Assembly: GCF_963678635.1 (NCBI RefSeq)
Contig: NC_087068.1
Span: 2,046,001 to 2,110,000, forward strand
Reading direction: 5' to 3'
DNA: 64,000 bases
Source of the DNA: Symsagittifera roscoffensis
Taxonomy: Eukaryota > Xenacoelomorpha > Acoela > Convolutidae
Within the stretch, counting starts at the first letter, position 1. Every line of letters starts with the position of its first letter. This document shows, one piece after another, positions 11,148 through 22,402 of this stretch. Under the pieces are notes generated by a model. The model searched no databases. It was not told where the DNA came from and saw nothing but the letters and a program-made list of their open reading frames with translations. Position numbers and translations under genes: made by a program.

Positions 11148-11777
11148 ATGGTAATACCACGGCAACGCAGTCATTCGATTGCAGTAGCAACAGGAAGCAT
11201 GCAGATGTTAAGTCTACGGTGCTTCAAGGAAATACCGTGGAACGAAAAACGGAGGAACCTGGTCAAGTTTCTCTTTTCAGAAACAATGCTACCCGGATAC
11301 TCACGTTTTAGTGTTATAAACCAACAAAACAGATCGACACCGCCCTTAGAGCAGTTAGGAAATTCATCAAGAGCCCCATCAGCAGAGTCAGCAATCTCAC
11401 AACCATTAGCTCTTCCATCACCCTCAGAACGTTTAAGAAGTTCAGCAACCGCATGCTTATACAGGCACCATCATATTCAATTTTCAAAGCATGTGATTCC
11501 TCGCAAGACTTCTCGGAAGAGAGCACTGGAGAAACTACAAGAATGGCGCACTCCAAAAGAGTCTGAAAGATTTTGGCGCCGAGTTCTGTTTTATGTTCGA
11601 TGTCATAGAATTAGTCTACAAGGACTAATGGAAGTAGCTGAAAAAGACTCCCAGAGAATAAAACGCGGTAAAGGTGGTCGCAAAAAAAGTAGATTTACTT
11701 TTTCGACCCGTTTTATAATTACTCGCTTATTTAAGAAACCGGGATCTTCGAAAGATTTCAAGTACGATTTGGATTAG
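11148..11777 (+). CDS. Unrecognised basic protein, 209 codons
   Basis: The open frame starts at 11148 (ATGGTAATACC). The middle is Ser/Pro-rich (APSAESAISQPLALPSPS) and the last third is very basic (RIKRGKGGRKKSRF). No zinc knuckle, protease or other domain is visible. It overlaps the frame extending from 10685 by a few bases. Nucleic-acid binding is plausible from composition only. Confidence 0.3.
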   Translation: MVIPRQRSHSIAVATGSMQMLSLRCFKEIPWNEKRRNLVKFLFSETMLPGYSRFSVINQQNRSTPPLEQLGNSSRAPSAESAISQPLALPSPSERLRSSATACLYRHHHIQFSKHVIPRKTSRKRALEKLQEWRTPKESERFWRRVLFYVRCHRISLQGLMEVAEKDSQRIKRGKGGRKKSRFTFSTRFIITRLFKKPGSSKDFKYDLD

Positions 11778-13366
11778 GCGACAAAAACCAGAAACGTTGA
11801 CAATATTATCATTACTATTCGATCTCGGCTTGAAATTACAGGCTTCAAATCCTTCGTTCCTTCTCCTAGACACTTTTGTGGAGCAACCGCCGAAATAATG
11901 ATTCACTTTACAAACTTCTGTAAGCCCGTGAAAACATTTTCTGAATTTCGAAGTAACCTAGTTTCTTGCCTCAAAGCAGTTGCGTTTCTTTCACTGAAAA
12001 CCACGGAGCTTCAGGGATTACGCGGGGATATCTAAGGAGACAGCTGTGAAACTGGTGGTGTGGAGGTTACCAGGTTCGCATTCAGGCTTACCGATATCAA
12101 CAATAGTGTACAGTTGACTAGCAGCCTTTTCTGTTTCGCAGTTTAGTCATTTTGTTCTGGAGAAATATCTCTCATCATTATTAGTCTCGGCATTGTTTAT
12201 ATGTTATATATAGTTAGTATGGTTTCTAATTACAGTCAGTATGGATCCTAACTAACTAAATTAGGTATTTTGGCAGTACTATCTTCCAAAAAAAATGTCA
12301 AATGGAGCAGAGCGCAAAGTATTTCTGTGCACGGACAAAAACCAGTGCGGAATTTAAAAGCAAATAGTTAATCATTGTTAATGTAAAAGCTTAAAACCTT
12401 GAGAACTCAAATTTATGAATGTCCGTACCCCTTTGATTACTTTTATCATTAAATTCAGCGTACTGTGGAAAAGACAGCAGATAGGCTATGGAGCAGAACG
12501 TTGGTCCCACCACAGCAGGCCACCAGGAATTGGGTTGATTGTACAGCCAAACAAATTCCCTAAGACATTTAGGATTAAAGCTGACCTATAGCGGCTATTC
12601 ACCCTTTTGTTGCGGCTGGTTATTGGTGTCTCTAATGAGCAGTCATCCGATACAGTCTCGTGGCTCTCACTGTACGTGTCGAACGACACTACAGACTTCC
12701 ACCTACTAACTTGCCAGCCAGAGACTAGTAAAAGAACTGAACTCAATGTGTTATTTCGAAAAAAGTTACCCAAGACGTCACTGGTCAGCATCGAAGACAT
12801 TCGATGCGTTTGTCAGATGCCACCCACATGATTACTTGATGTGTGGAAACAGATCTTCGTAAAATTGCACAAAAATTATCGATGATATGCATCCTCACAA
12901 AAAGTTTGCCATTCAGCACTCTGAGGAAAATTTGACCAGACGGGGGTCCGAAAAGCCATTTTTTCATTTCACCATTGTCTCGATAGGAGAAACAGACAAA
13001 GCTGGCAAAGTGGGTGCAGTCTCTTTTTCTGGAATCTGTGCGCTGACTGTCATCGCTGACAAACAGAAATGAAAGAGGCTAGCACATAAATTGAAGATCT
13101 CCATGATGGAGTATGGAGGAATTTGAAATTGCTGTTCGCCCCAAAAAAAATACGGATACGTACGTTACGTCTGTAAAAAGGCTACAAGCCATCTACCCGA
13201 GTCTTGTCTCAAAAGCTCCTGGAAAACCCTCGGGTGCATCACCACTAAAGATGCCAGTGAAATTTTGACAAAGAAATTGAATGAATGCACGTAATTACTA
13301 AGAACACGATGTGATTTTAACGCTATAGAGTACAAAAAGTGGGCTGAAATTTACTATCAAATTTCA
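11778..13366. other. No gene recognised
   Basis: Mixed-composition DNA with only short open frames on both strands (for example 12607-12831 plus). No family, repeat or RNA gene was identified. Confidence 0.4.
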
Positions 13367-14192
13367 GTGATTATCTTTGGAGAACAAGGATTGACTCCCT
13401 ACAAAATAAATATGCTCCTAATTCCACAGCTTGTGGTTAACAATTTTATACGAAGTCCCTGGGAACATTTGCGCCAAGCTCTCGAAAAGTCCAACCACCA
13501 TGCGAACAAGGATTTTCAAAGTCGGACAATACGAGGCAGAGGAAGATTGCATAACCAAGACCTATTATTCCTCGAAGTGTTTTTTTTTTTCATTCTGCAA
13601 GCTCATCAAATCTGGCAAGTGCACATGTAGTTTTCTAAGCAATGCGGGAGACGTCTTGGGAGGAACCAAGCCTATCCTGTCGTATTTACAAATATGTCAA
13701 AAAAATCTAGAATTTCCGAAAGTTGCCGTCGGTGAAAAGCGTCCATTTAGTCTGCTGCTTTCTGGTTTGCAAGTTTATGTGTTGGGTACTTTCGGATGTA
13801 CAGCGGCAGCAGTTGCGGGAAATAAAGCAAAACCGAATCTAGCACCACACGCTATGGTGAAAAAACGGATTCTTGAGTAAGGAGGTACTGTCCTAGCCAA
13901 AGACAATGCTCAAACCATTCTTCGGGGACATTCCAAGACACCTAACTGCTTTCTTCTGCTGAAAGATGACATAGACTTGGTCAACGGAACGATGACTGTA
14001 GAGGAGCGGTTGCAAAATGGACTAGCTAAAAACGAGTCAACAACTGATTTGGAACCTAGTGATACTGAGCAAAAACCAAACGAAAGAGCTGGCAAAAAAA
14101 AGTCACCTGCTGCCATCCAGTGCCGTAAATTTGCGGGTAAGGATTTCAAGTTTTTGAAGCTAGAATACTTAGTTGACTATCTTTTACTCTGA
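13367..14192 (+). pseudogene. Unrecognised protein remnant with an in-frame stop
   Basis: From about 13640 the plus strand reads GDVLGGTKPILSYLQICQK, then LLLSGLQVYVLGTFGCTAAA and PNLAPHAMVKKRILE, a TAA stop at 13878-13880, and in the same frame GGTVLAKDNAQTILRGHSKT through a lysine-rich end at 14192. Earlier, LIPQLVVNNFIRSPWEHLRQ and SNHHANKDFQSRTIRGRG lie in another frame, so there is also a shift near 13560-13580, where a T-run occurs. The wording is clearly protein-like, but I cannot name the family; a transposon protein would fit the setting. Confidence 0.4.
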
Positions 14193-14316
14193 ATACTGAG
14201 CCTCAAGTACCCCTTTTACTGAACCTCAAGTACAAACTCAGCCCACAATGTCTCAGATCACAACAGCACAACCAAACGAAGGTTCAATTTCAAGTACGTT
14301 CAAGTAAACCACGCTA

Positions 14317-14586
14317 GTGTTATGCCCTACATATCCCGTCGGGGGCCTTTCTTGGGGTGCTTTCGTGGGGTCTAGGAGAAGAAACCGACGTGATTTCAAG
14401 CCGAGGGGACTTCAGGCCGAAATTGAAACTTTACAAGCACCTCAAATTGCTCTTTTTTCATTGGCATCCATTAATAATATCATACTTGTACAACTTTTGG
14501 CGACAATGAGCCTGGGTGGCTCCCAGATGATACCCTCAATGCCGGTTAATTCTCACCTCCGGAAAAGGCGAGGGGGACCCGAGTAG
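14317..14586 (+). other. Short open frame, unassigned
   Basis: An open frame of 89 codons with no recognised domain, ending just before a copy of the 14.6/17.7-kb direct repeat. It could be part of the surrounding decayed element. Confidence 0.15.
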
Positions 14587-14589
14587 CTG

Positions 14590-14830
14590 TTTTATATGAT
14601 CTCACGTTAAATAAATTTGTATTAGAGCGCGACAGTTTGTTTTTATTGATTCCACAAACTTTTAGCGGATTCCGCAGATTGTAAATGAGATATCCAGCAA
14701 TAATTAGCTTGAACAATGGCTAGCTAGAACAACGAATGCTTAAACTACGAAAAAAATTTCAACAATTGTCTGTGGAATCCACGAACAAATCTTAAGTCCT
14801 TACTTAATTAAGTTCCTGGATATAATCTTT
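14590..14830 (+). repeat. Direct repeat, left copy (pair with 17697-17940)
   Basis: Shares with 17697-17940 the ordered phrases ATGATCTCA, TTTGTATTAGAGC, GATTCCACAAACT, TTAGCGGATTCCGCAGATTG, AACAATGGCTAGCTAGAACA and ACGAACAAATCTTAA. The pair flanks the Gypsy remnants in the same orientation and could be decayed long terminal repeats, or two members of the GCGGATTCC repeat family. Confidence 0.7.
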
Positions 14831-15999
14831 TAAAAATCAAAAATAAAAATAAAAAAACTGAATGAAATGGACATTTTGATTTGTAAATCCGTAATTTGAT
14901 AACCCAGCAGCATTGAGCAATGAATATAACTGGAACAAAGGAAGCGGAATTTACCAACAAAGACTTAACCATTGTCTGTGGAATCCATGAACAAATTTTA
15001 AATCAATACTCAACCTTTTGGTATTTAAAATCTCTGTAGCCGTGTAAAAACAGTCATGCGTTTGGCTTAACGCTACCAATTGAAGAACTGATTCCACTTG
15101 CATTATAAGATGATTAACAGTATCAAAGAATCGTAATTTCAAATTTATAACTATGGCATACCCCGAATTAATTCGTAAAAGCCCTAGAATGTAAGATCAA
15201 ATTAATTCGTAGCAGCCATAGATTCAAATATGAAGCTATTAAAATCAACTCTTAAATCATTAGTTAACTAAACATGTGTATATACCCTTTTACAAAACTA
15301 CGAATTGGTCGCGAACGACCTAAAATGTTAATTCAATTTGATTTGTAGCCTCCATAAGTTCAAATTTGAGGCTATTAAAGTAAGGTTTAATGTCAATTTT
15401 ATAGGGATCAAACGTCAAAAACATAGCCTAAGCCGAAGTTCAATGTCAAATTGCACAGTCCTCCCCATGGAGTTTGACATTCAACCTTGTGGTAGATTCT
15501 AGTTGAGGTTATGGTTTTCACAATTGTAGTCATCGCAACTATTTTCACAATCCAGCTCTTCAAATCTATTTTCTATTAACTAACACGGTCGAAAAAAAAC
15601 GAGACTTCGCAAAACTAGACCGACCGTCGGTCGCTGTAAACTCAATTGTATATTTTTTTCTCCCGTCGGGAACGATTAATTCAAGCGATGTGATTGGTCA
15701 AATTCGAATCGATAGCTCTTACACTTCATTTAATCATAGAATTATTGCTGCTATTATTTACCGCTAGATAATTCGATTTTCAACTACAAAATCAGTTCGT
15801 TTTTTTGGCCCTACCATATTTCATAATGCTTAACGATAGTTTGCTACCAAAAACATTGGATACCACGGGAATTTGATCATCAAAACTTTCTGACTCTTTA
15901 AAAATCGTCCCAGACTGGTCTGCTAAACGATCGGTCCCCGTACCAGTGAAACACAGTATTGCTTTGAATTTTAAGCCTACTTAACAATGACCACCTTAA
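14831..15999. other. No gene recognised
   Basis: AT-rich. It contains a further partial phrase of the previous repeat (CATTGTCTGTGGAATCCATG near 14970), two similar stretches with AATTCGTA..AGCC at about 15165 and 15205, and a small dyad GACCGACCGTCGGTC near 15621. Confidence 0.4.
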
Positions 16000-16003
16000 C
16001 TTA

Positions 16004-16480
16004 TTGAAACGCTACAAAGCTAACTTATCTCTACCTTCTTTCTCAATTATACCAGAAAGTTATTGCTCCAAGAATTTACTACAAATAATGACCAAGGATG
16101 ACAAACAAAGTTTTATGGGATCTAATCACCACACTGAAGACAGGACGCCCACTGGAAGTTCATGGATTCTACATGAAAAGCTATGAGAAGGACCTGCACA
16201 CCAGAGATGATCTATTTTTCTTGGACAACAAATTAGTAATACCAGCTGCGGCCGAGGCGCAATCAGTTCGATGTTACTCGATTCCCATCCAGGCCAGTTT
16301 GCCATGAAGTTTCTGACTGAATTTATCTGGTGGCCACATTTTTATAGGGAAATATATCACCACGGCAAATCTTGCAAACAATGCTCAAAAGGCGGTAAGA
16401 ACCTTAAGGTGTTGTTGGGATTGGAGATTACGAGCAAATACCGGAACTTTCATTAACGATAAAAGAGTAATTTAGACGTC
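16004..16480 (+). pseudogene. Ty3/Gypsy integrase zinc-binding domain, frameshifted, core deleted
   Basis: Plus-strand pieces read DDLFFLDNKLVIP (the barrel just before the zinc domain), then in another frame LLDSHPGQFAMKFLTEFIWW and REIYHHGKSCKQCSKGGKNL, which is the HHCC zinc-binding part of a retrotransposon integrase. Next come stops and NLDVAVPLDAF, matching the first strand of the catalytic core. After that the sequence jumps to the C-terminal tail: the region that should hold the other catalytic residues is absent. The element is therefore dead. Confidence 0.8.
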
Positions 16481-17416
16481 GCCGTCCCTTTGGACGCTTT
16501 CTGAGCTATATTGATAATCATTTAGATCAAGGAAAGTCAATCATATCAGACCGCCGGGCAAAGAGTTGGGAGCCACACGATGGAGCAGAGGACGGATACG
16601 AAGACGCGGTGATGGACTCCTCCTCGGACTCGGACATCCCACTGGCAAAGACTGTCCAAGGAAGTCGAGTAACGCCAATCTTCTCCTCAGACTCGGACAT
16701 CCCACTGGCAAAGATTACCCATGGAAGTCGAGCAACCCCAATCTTCTCCTAAGACTCGGACATCCCACTGGCAAAGATTACCCATGGTAGTCGAGCAACC
16801 CCAATCCCAATCTCTAATCGGAAACTGGCGAAATTGGCCACTGCTGGAGGTAACATTTTCAATCTATTGGAGAATCGTATTTTAATCCATTTCTTCGAAC
16901 CACACGGCCACTTTGGAAAATGGACTCATTTTAGCCGGAAAGAGGAAATCATCGCCTCCCCAGATGTCAACCAGAGCCAACGCTCAGAAAAAGATGACCA
17001 GTGGGAAGTTGACTGACGGAAACCCGACGCTCATACAAACGACCACAAATTCGTTTTAAGAAGTTATCGTCATTCCAGATTCCCCTCAGAAATTGTCTCA
17101 AAACAGTAGTCTTCCTGGACCATCATCCTTCGGATCCGTTCTAGACACATACTTGTGGGACAGCACACCAAAGGAAACACATCCTGTTGCCACCCACACC
17201 AGATCTACAATCAGACCGCCTGCTTTCTTGTGCTGGTCACCTTCTGATTTCCTCATTCCCCTCTCGAAATCGGGGTACCTTCAGACATCGCGGAAGTCTT
17301 TTACCCCGAAATCACCCATCATCATCGCAGAGCAAGATTCTGGGAGCGAATTTCCGTCGACGATAGATCAGGACGTACAACCAGCTTTAGAAGAATTTGA
17401 CTCCGAATACATTTAA
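16481..17416 (+). pseudogene. C-terminal tail of the same Gypsy polyprotein
   Basis: An open frame from about 16471 reads FLSYIDNHLDQ, EPHDGAEDGYEDAVMDSS, then three 21-residue repeats (next entry) interrupted by TAA near 16750, and ends at 17016. A following frame, 17093-17416, is Ser/Pro-rich, contains PIIIAEQDSGSEFP and ends in acidic EEFDSEYI. These look like the variable tail that follows integrase in this type of element. The joins are inferred. Confidence 0.5.
16621..16800 (+). repeat. 63-bp in-frame tandem repeat (21 residues), three copies
   Basis: Copies begin at 16621, 16684 and 16747, exactly 63 bp apart. Each encodes DSDIPLAK, then GSR(A/V)TPI. The third copy is preceded by TAA where the others have TCG/TCA, so the stop is recent relative to the repeat. 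Confidence 0.95.
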
Positions 17417-17690
17417 AACTCATTGAACCCAATTAAACTCTATTTTCCAGTTTCTTCATTTCACAATTTGTAGACTTTGTAGACTTAGTTTTAGCTAAAT
17501 TAGCACTAATTAGATACGTGCTAAGTATGTTTCATACCGACCATTGGTCGATCATTCACTTTTCAATGTTGCTTTAGATTAAGACATTCGTAATTCATTC
17601 TTAATCATGTTATTCTCTTAATGTCTTAGTCGATCAATTTGAAGCGTTGAAGCGTCGATCAATCGCCTTGTACCATTTTCGGGCGACAAT
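17417..17690. other. Spacer after the Gypsy tail
   Basis: Noncoding. It contains GAAGCGTCGATCAATCGCCT at 17649-17668, which is repeated exactly at 18468-18487 inside the SET pseudogene. Confidence 0.5.
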
Positions 17691-17696
17691 GATTTT

Positions 17697-17940
17697 TTAT
17701 GATCTCATGTAAAATTTACTAACAAATTTGTATTAGAGCTTGACAGTATGTTTTTATTGATTCCACAAACTGTTAGCGGATTCCGCAGATTGTAAGTGAT
17801 ATATCCAGCGCGAACCAACTTGAACAATGGCTAGCTAGAACAATTATTGATGAAATTACGAAAAATACTTAAACATTGTCTGTGGAATCTACGAACAAAT
17901 CTTAAACCATTACCTGACTAATTTCGTGGTTATACCTTTT
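17697..17940 (+). repeat. Direct repeat, right copy (pair with 14590-14830)
   Basis: Same order of phrases as the left copy, with scattered changes and small indels. Separation is about 3.1 kb. Confidence 0.7.
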
Positions 17941-18255
17941 TAGATTTTAAACATTTGATTTTAAAACAGCATTTTTGATTTTTCAGTTAATGTTCGATCC
18001 TTCACGTTTTAATTTTAATTCATTTCTATTCACATTTTTTCCCTCAATTTCTTAATAAACGCACATAATTGTATATATTCAGTGTTTATTATTAAAAAAT
18101 TTGATTAGTAAAATTGAATATAAATTAGAACAGGTCTAAAATATAAAATCAAGAACACAAACGCACTCTTATAAATTGGAAATTGATTCGAAAACTGATT
18201 AAACGTTCCCCGGAAAGAAGCGAGTTTAAAGTTTTGTAGAATATCGAAAACGCAT

Positions 18256-20099
18256 TTAAATGCTGTCGTCAAACAACGCTTGAGCAATTTTGTCTCCATA
18301 GTCACAGAGCAGTTGCTCGAAAGACTTCTAGGATGACTATTCTTTCACCTATGCTGGAAAGTACAGCTTCCACCATCTTCAAATTGGCCTCGTTTTTCTT
18401 CTGGGTGGCGTGGTTCGCTAGACAACCCAGGCAAAGGTTCCAATTGTGTATCGGGCACTCCTCATTAGAAGCGTCGATCAATCGCCTAGCAGCAGCCGCA
18501 ATTTGCAATACCTATTCACTTTGAACTCCTGGTTGGAGACAGTACTGGTCGACATTGATGTCGGTGACAATTTTGCCGTGGCAATCCATCAACACGTCAC
18601 CTTTTTTGAACAATTGCAAAGCAATAAAACCTAATAAAAAAGAAACCACTGATTGAAAAACGAACTGATTCAAAAATGATATTTTATTAGTAAGATATAT
18701 TTATCGAGTAATTAAAATTATAAAGTACCTCTTCCAAAGACGGGAATTATTACATCGCATATTCTGACCCAGCTCTTGGTCAATGCACGACTCTGCAACT
18801 CTTCCTGAGCCTCATATGGAAAGCTCTCGGAAAACCCGCTGAACAACATAGCTCATCTTGCTCCTCTTTAAATGGGTTCTGGCCTCCGTATAGTACAATT
18901 TCAAACTCTGTACTAGCCAGGCTGCAATTCTGTGGGAGACGCGAGAAGTTGACATTATAAAAATGAGTCATCAAATCGATTCATCAGTGTTTTTTTTTTC
19001 AAATCAATGTTTTAGATTTAAAATGATACTTACAGGCTGCTGGTTCTATGCTCAGCTCCACGGTATCGTCTTCGTTTTTTTCCTCTATGTTGACAATCGC
19101 CTGCACTACAGCATGTACCATGGTGTTGATGATCATTTTCTCGAGCATCCCTGTGCACGTGAACAGAAACGTGACAATGGCCCTGAACAAGGTCAGTTGT
19201 TCTTTGTGGGTCAAGGTTCCGTTTCTTTTGTCGGCGCAGTCATTCAACTTCCGGACATTCTGTAAAATGACTTCTTTGAGAGTCTTCTTTACTATCATGT
19301 TTTCGGCTCGGGAGGTTTTTCCAGGTTGCTAAAACTGAATATGATTTAGTTTCAAAACTTGATTTACCAAAACCTTTAGGTTTGTGTAATGTGAAGTTAT
19401 TTCTTCAACTTACAGTTTCGCCTTCATTATCTAGCTCTGCATGATCCCTTGTGCGGCTTTCTGTGGGCTCGTCGTTCATGTTGTCTTGTAATTTTGTGGG
19501 ACCATGGGCTCGGGGTTCCGTGGGAGTGTAGGTTCGCCTCTCATGGCCATGCGGTTGTCTTTCAACTTCTCGATAGTGGGGAAAAGCCGATGGCCATGGA
19601 GAATTCGGATACAGTGATGCCGACATGTAGGAAATCAGGTAGGCTGGATATGGCTGATACTGCTGAGGCAGGCACTGATGTACCATCGAGGGGCCTGAAT
19701 GGACATGTCGCAGAGGGGTATGAGGTTGCCCATATGTCGGCGGAATTAGCAAGACAAAAGGTCGAGGGGGTGCTCGCAAAGGAGTTACCAATGTCGGAGT
19801 AGCAAGTGATGTCGTCTCTGGTGCTGCGAAAGGTGACGGAGGCACAAGGATTTTAGAAGGCACTAGAAATGGCGATGGAAAACTGGAAGGCTATGAACAT
19901 GAGTTTTCGGGGTTGGACATTTACTTTGAGTCCGTAAGTTTATACTAGATTGGGATGAAAAATGAGAGATGCAACTAATATTGAGCACAAGATGAGGATG
20001 AGCTGACTCCAATTTAGCGGCAAAGCTCCCATCGCTTATCGGCACCAATTTAATCGAAACAACAGGATATCTAGATAAGAGTCCCCCAGGGAATAGCAT
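18256..20099 (-). pseudogene. KMT5A/SETD8-like SET methyltransferase gene, disrupted
   Basis: SET proteins methylate lysines, here probably histone tails. Proposed exons: about 19922-20099 (tentative first exon), 19414-19862 (Pro-rich), 19034-19328, 18729-18921 and 18256-18630. Exons 19414-19862 and 19034-19328 join in phase (donor ACT|GTAAGT, acceptor TTTTAG|C). The SET part reads VFGRG joined to FIALQLFKKGDVLMDCHGKI, then RRLIDASNEECP, LGCLANHATQKKNEANL, and in another frame EQLLCDYGDKIAQAL, corresponding to the N-terminal strand, the NH motif and the final DYG of SET. Damage: a one-base shift at about 18812-18822, an in-frame TAG at about 18512, and a shift just before the DYG segment near 18320-18330. 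Introns are retained, so it is not a processed copy. Confidence 0.65.
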
Positions 20100-20879
20100 C
20101 GACCCTTTCCACTCTTTCTAGCACACCGGATGACAGTAGCATCTATGCAAAAATTACTGCCTAAAGATAAGACGGCTAATTGACAATGAACTGACAAGTG
20201 GAACTAGACAGTGCAGTTCTTATCAGTAAAGCCGTCATTATCGGGGAAAACTGTCATTAGTCAATTCTTGGACCAAGGCACATTTCGTTTCAATCATTCA
20301 ATCGCTCATCAATTCAGCCATAAATTAGAGTCTTTCATCCGTGCCATTATGCTAAGTAGAACTTTTCGGGTAAAGGAAAAAATACAATTCATCGATGCCG
20401 TAATTTCCATCCGGGAAAGTGCTGTAATTTTATCATTAATCAGCGATTGGTGCGTAAAGATTAAATGGTCTGATTGGCCGTGAAGAACCATTTTTAGTGT
20501 CCCAGAAGACAAAAAAGAAAACGCAATGGCATGGAATATAAGAAAAATCCACGAACACAATGATACTTGTGTCATCAGCAGGAGGCGGAAGTTGAGAAAA
20601 GATAAAATATCGTTCAACCCCAGACGGCTGCACAGGAACTCTATGGTCCTTTTGAACATGCTGGGAGTGTCAGAAAAGGGATTGTCATCATCAACGACCC
20701 TTTCGCGTCCCAGTGCACAGTTCGTTTGGTCGACAAACTTCAGGATATTGCGGGGAATGGACCATCATGCAGTGGCACTTTTACGTTAGATACTCCTAGT
20801 TGAGAAACTAGTCACAAGGCGAGTCAAGGAAACGAGTCGTCGGAGAAAAATTCATGATCACGGATGCTGAGAAATTTAG
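20100..20879. other. No gene recognised between the two SET loci
   Basis: Short open frames on both strands, such as 20211-20483 plus, show no family signature. This may hold the 5' part of the plus-strand locus that follows. Confidence 0.35.
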
Positions 20880-21375
20880 ACCCGAAAAAAACCTTCTGAG
20901 CCCAAGGCCAAAGAAACAAAAAAGGAGGAAAAACCGCAGGCAGATGTTTTGAGTCGGCTTGATTTATTTGAGTTGCCAGAAAGTGACATTCCATTGAAGT
21001 TTGCTCCATGCATCAACGGTGTAATACAGGTGAAATTATCTTGTAACTAATCAAATGTTTAACAAATCTACTAATTAATCACATCCAACTATCTTTTTTT
21101 TCTGTATGATCCACGACTTCATCTGGTATCTTGAAAATTGTATTTACGGATGCAACTTATTCTTATTTTTATCGGTATTTAATTTATCCTATTCTATTTA
21201 TATACCGTATTCTATTTTGTGATTTTAGCTGAGATCGACTATCTTGCAAGCCGGAGAAAAATTTTGTGTTGATTATTTGAAATTCGATTATTCAAAGAAA
21301 CGAGCTTTTAATGAATTCCATCGAAAATGCGGATGTCACCCTGAGAATGCCTTCTGCATTGGCGGAGCTTGCTGA
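20880..21375 (+). pseudogene. Possible SET/post-SET C-terminus, two exons
   Basis: Exon 20880-21029 (Lys/Glu-rich, then VLSRLDLFELPESDIPLKFA) joins in frame at ACAG|GTGAAA and TTTTAG|C to exon 21229-21375, which reads LRSTILQAGEKFCVDYLKFD and then a Cys cluster CGCHPENAFCIGG before TGA. The string I.AGE...DY followed by C.C....C is the usual end of a SET plus post-SET region. The expected NHS motif upstream is not visible. Whether this is a complete gene end or a remnant is unclear, and homology is suggestive only. Confidence 0.35.
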
Positions 21376-21471
21376 GGAGGATTTTTTTGTATGTGGCTCT
21401 TTATTTCATTTTTGTTGTTTTTCCAAAAACAAATATGATTTGTTTTTTATTCTCTTGTGCTTCGCTTTAGA

Positions 21472-22136
21472 ACGATGAGTTTAGCTGCAATCTGAATGAT
21501 ATTACTCACCCAATTGGCCGAATTTTTGCGACATTTTTGGCAATAAAAAGATGCGTTTGCTTGATGAGGAAAAAAACAGGGCAAACTTTTAGATTGGTTC
21601 CAGCTACAACAGTAACCAGAAAGGCCATTGGTTTATCATCCACACAGTGTGCTGCAAAATGTTTGGGCAGTAGAACCTCAGGACTTTTTGGATGCCATCA
21701 ATGTTAGGGTTCTGTGCTGGGGGAAAAATGGGATTTGTTGCCAGCAAGAAACGAAAGTGAGCTAGGCACTCTGATCAAATCTCTCAAGTTCAACGAACAC
21801 ATAGATTTCCTCATAAGCACAATCCAATGCCATATAAATGCATGCCGTGGTAGATATGCGATCGAGGATAAATACCGAGATGTAATTAGACATAATACGG
21901 CCGAGTCCACCCAGGATTTTTTTATGACTTGGAATGAACAACTTGAACTGTTTATACTGTTTGTTGTCATGATGTTTTCTCACGACTCTTTGTTGTTATT
22001 TGATCTTTTTAAATTAACCATATTTTGTTGTATTGTTTTTACTGTTTGCAGTATGTGTTATGGTCTGAAAAGTATGCCGGCCCGTCAAAGTTGCACATAC
22101 AGAGTAAACTATCTATTTGATGTAACTTGCTCATAG
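21472..22136 (+). pseudogene. Unrecognised exon-like open frame with one TAG
   Basis: After a good acceptor (CTTCGCTTTAG|AAC) a plus-strand frame runs through NDEFSCNLNDITHPIGRIFA and GLSSTQCAAKCLGS, meets TAG near 21703, and continues LGEKWDLLPARNESELGTLI to about 21955. After that the reading becomes hydrophobic and AT-driven. It sits about 100 bp past the previous locus on the same strand. No family recognised. Confidence 0.3.
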
Positions 22137-22402
22137 AAAGTAAATTATCTATTAAGAAAAACTAATTTGAGTAAATCCGTTTCAGATAAAAAAAGTAACA
22201 AAACTTACAGCTAAACTAAGTGGTTAATTGCAAAAACAAAAATATGTTCCCGAAAATTTTGCCTTATCAAACTATAAATGAAAACACCTTAATTATTGAA
22301 AACACCTTAACTACATTTGAAAACACCTGATTAATCTAAATGCGAGTTTGTTTCATAAGTTTGTTCAATTTGTTCCTTTGCAGGAACTGAGATTGATGGC
22401 AG

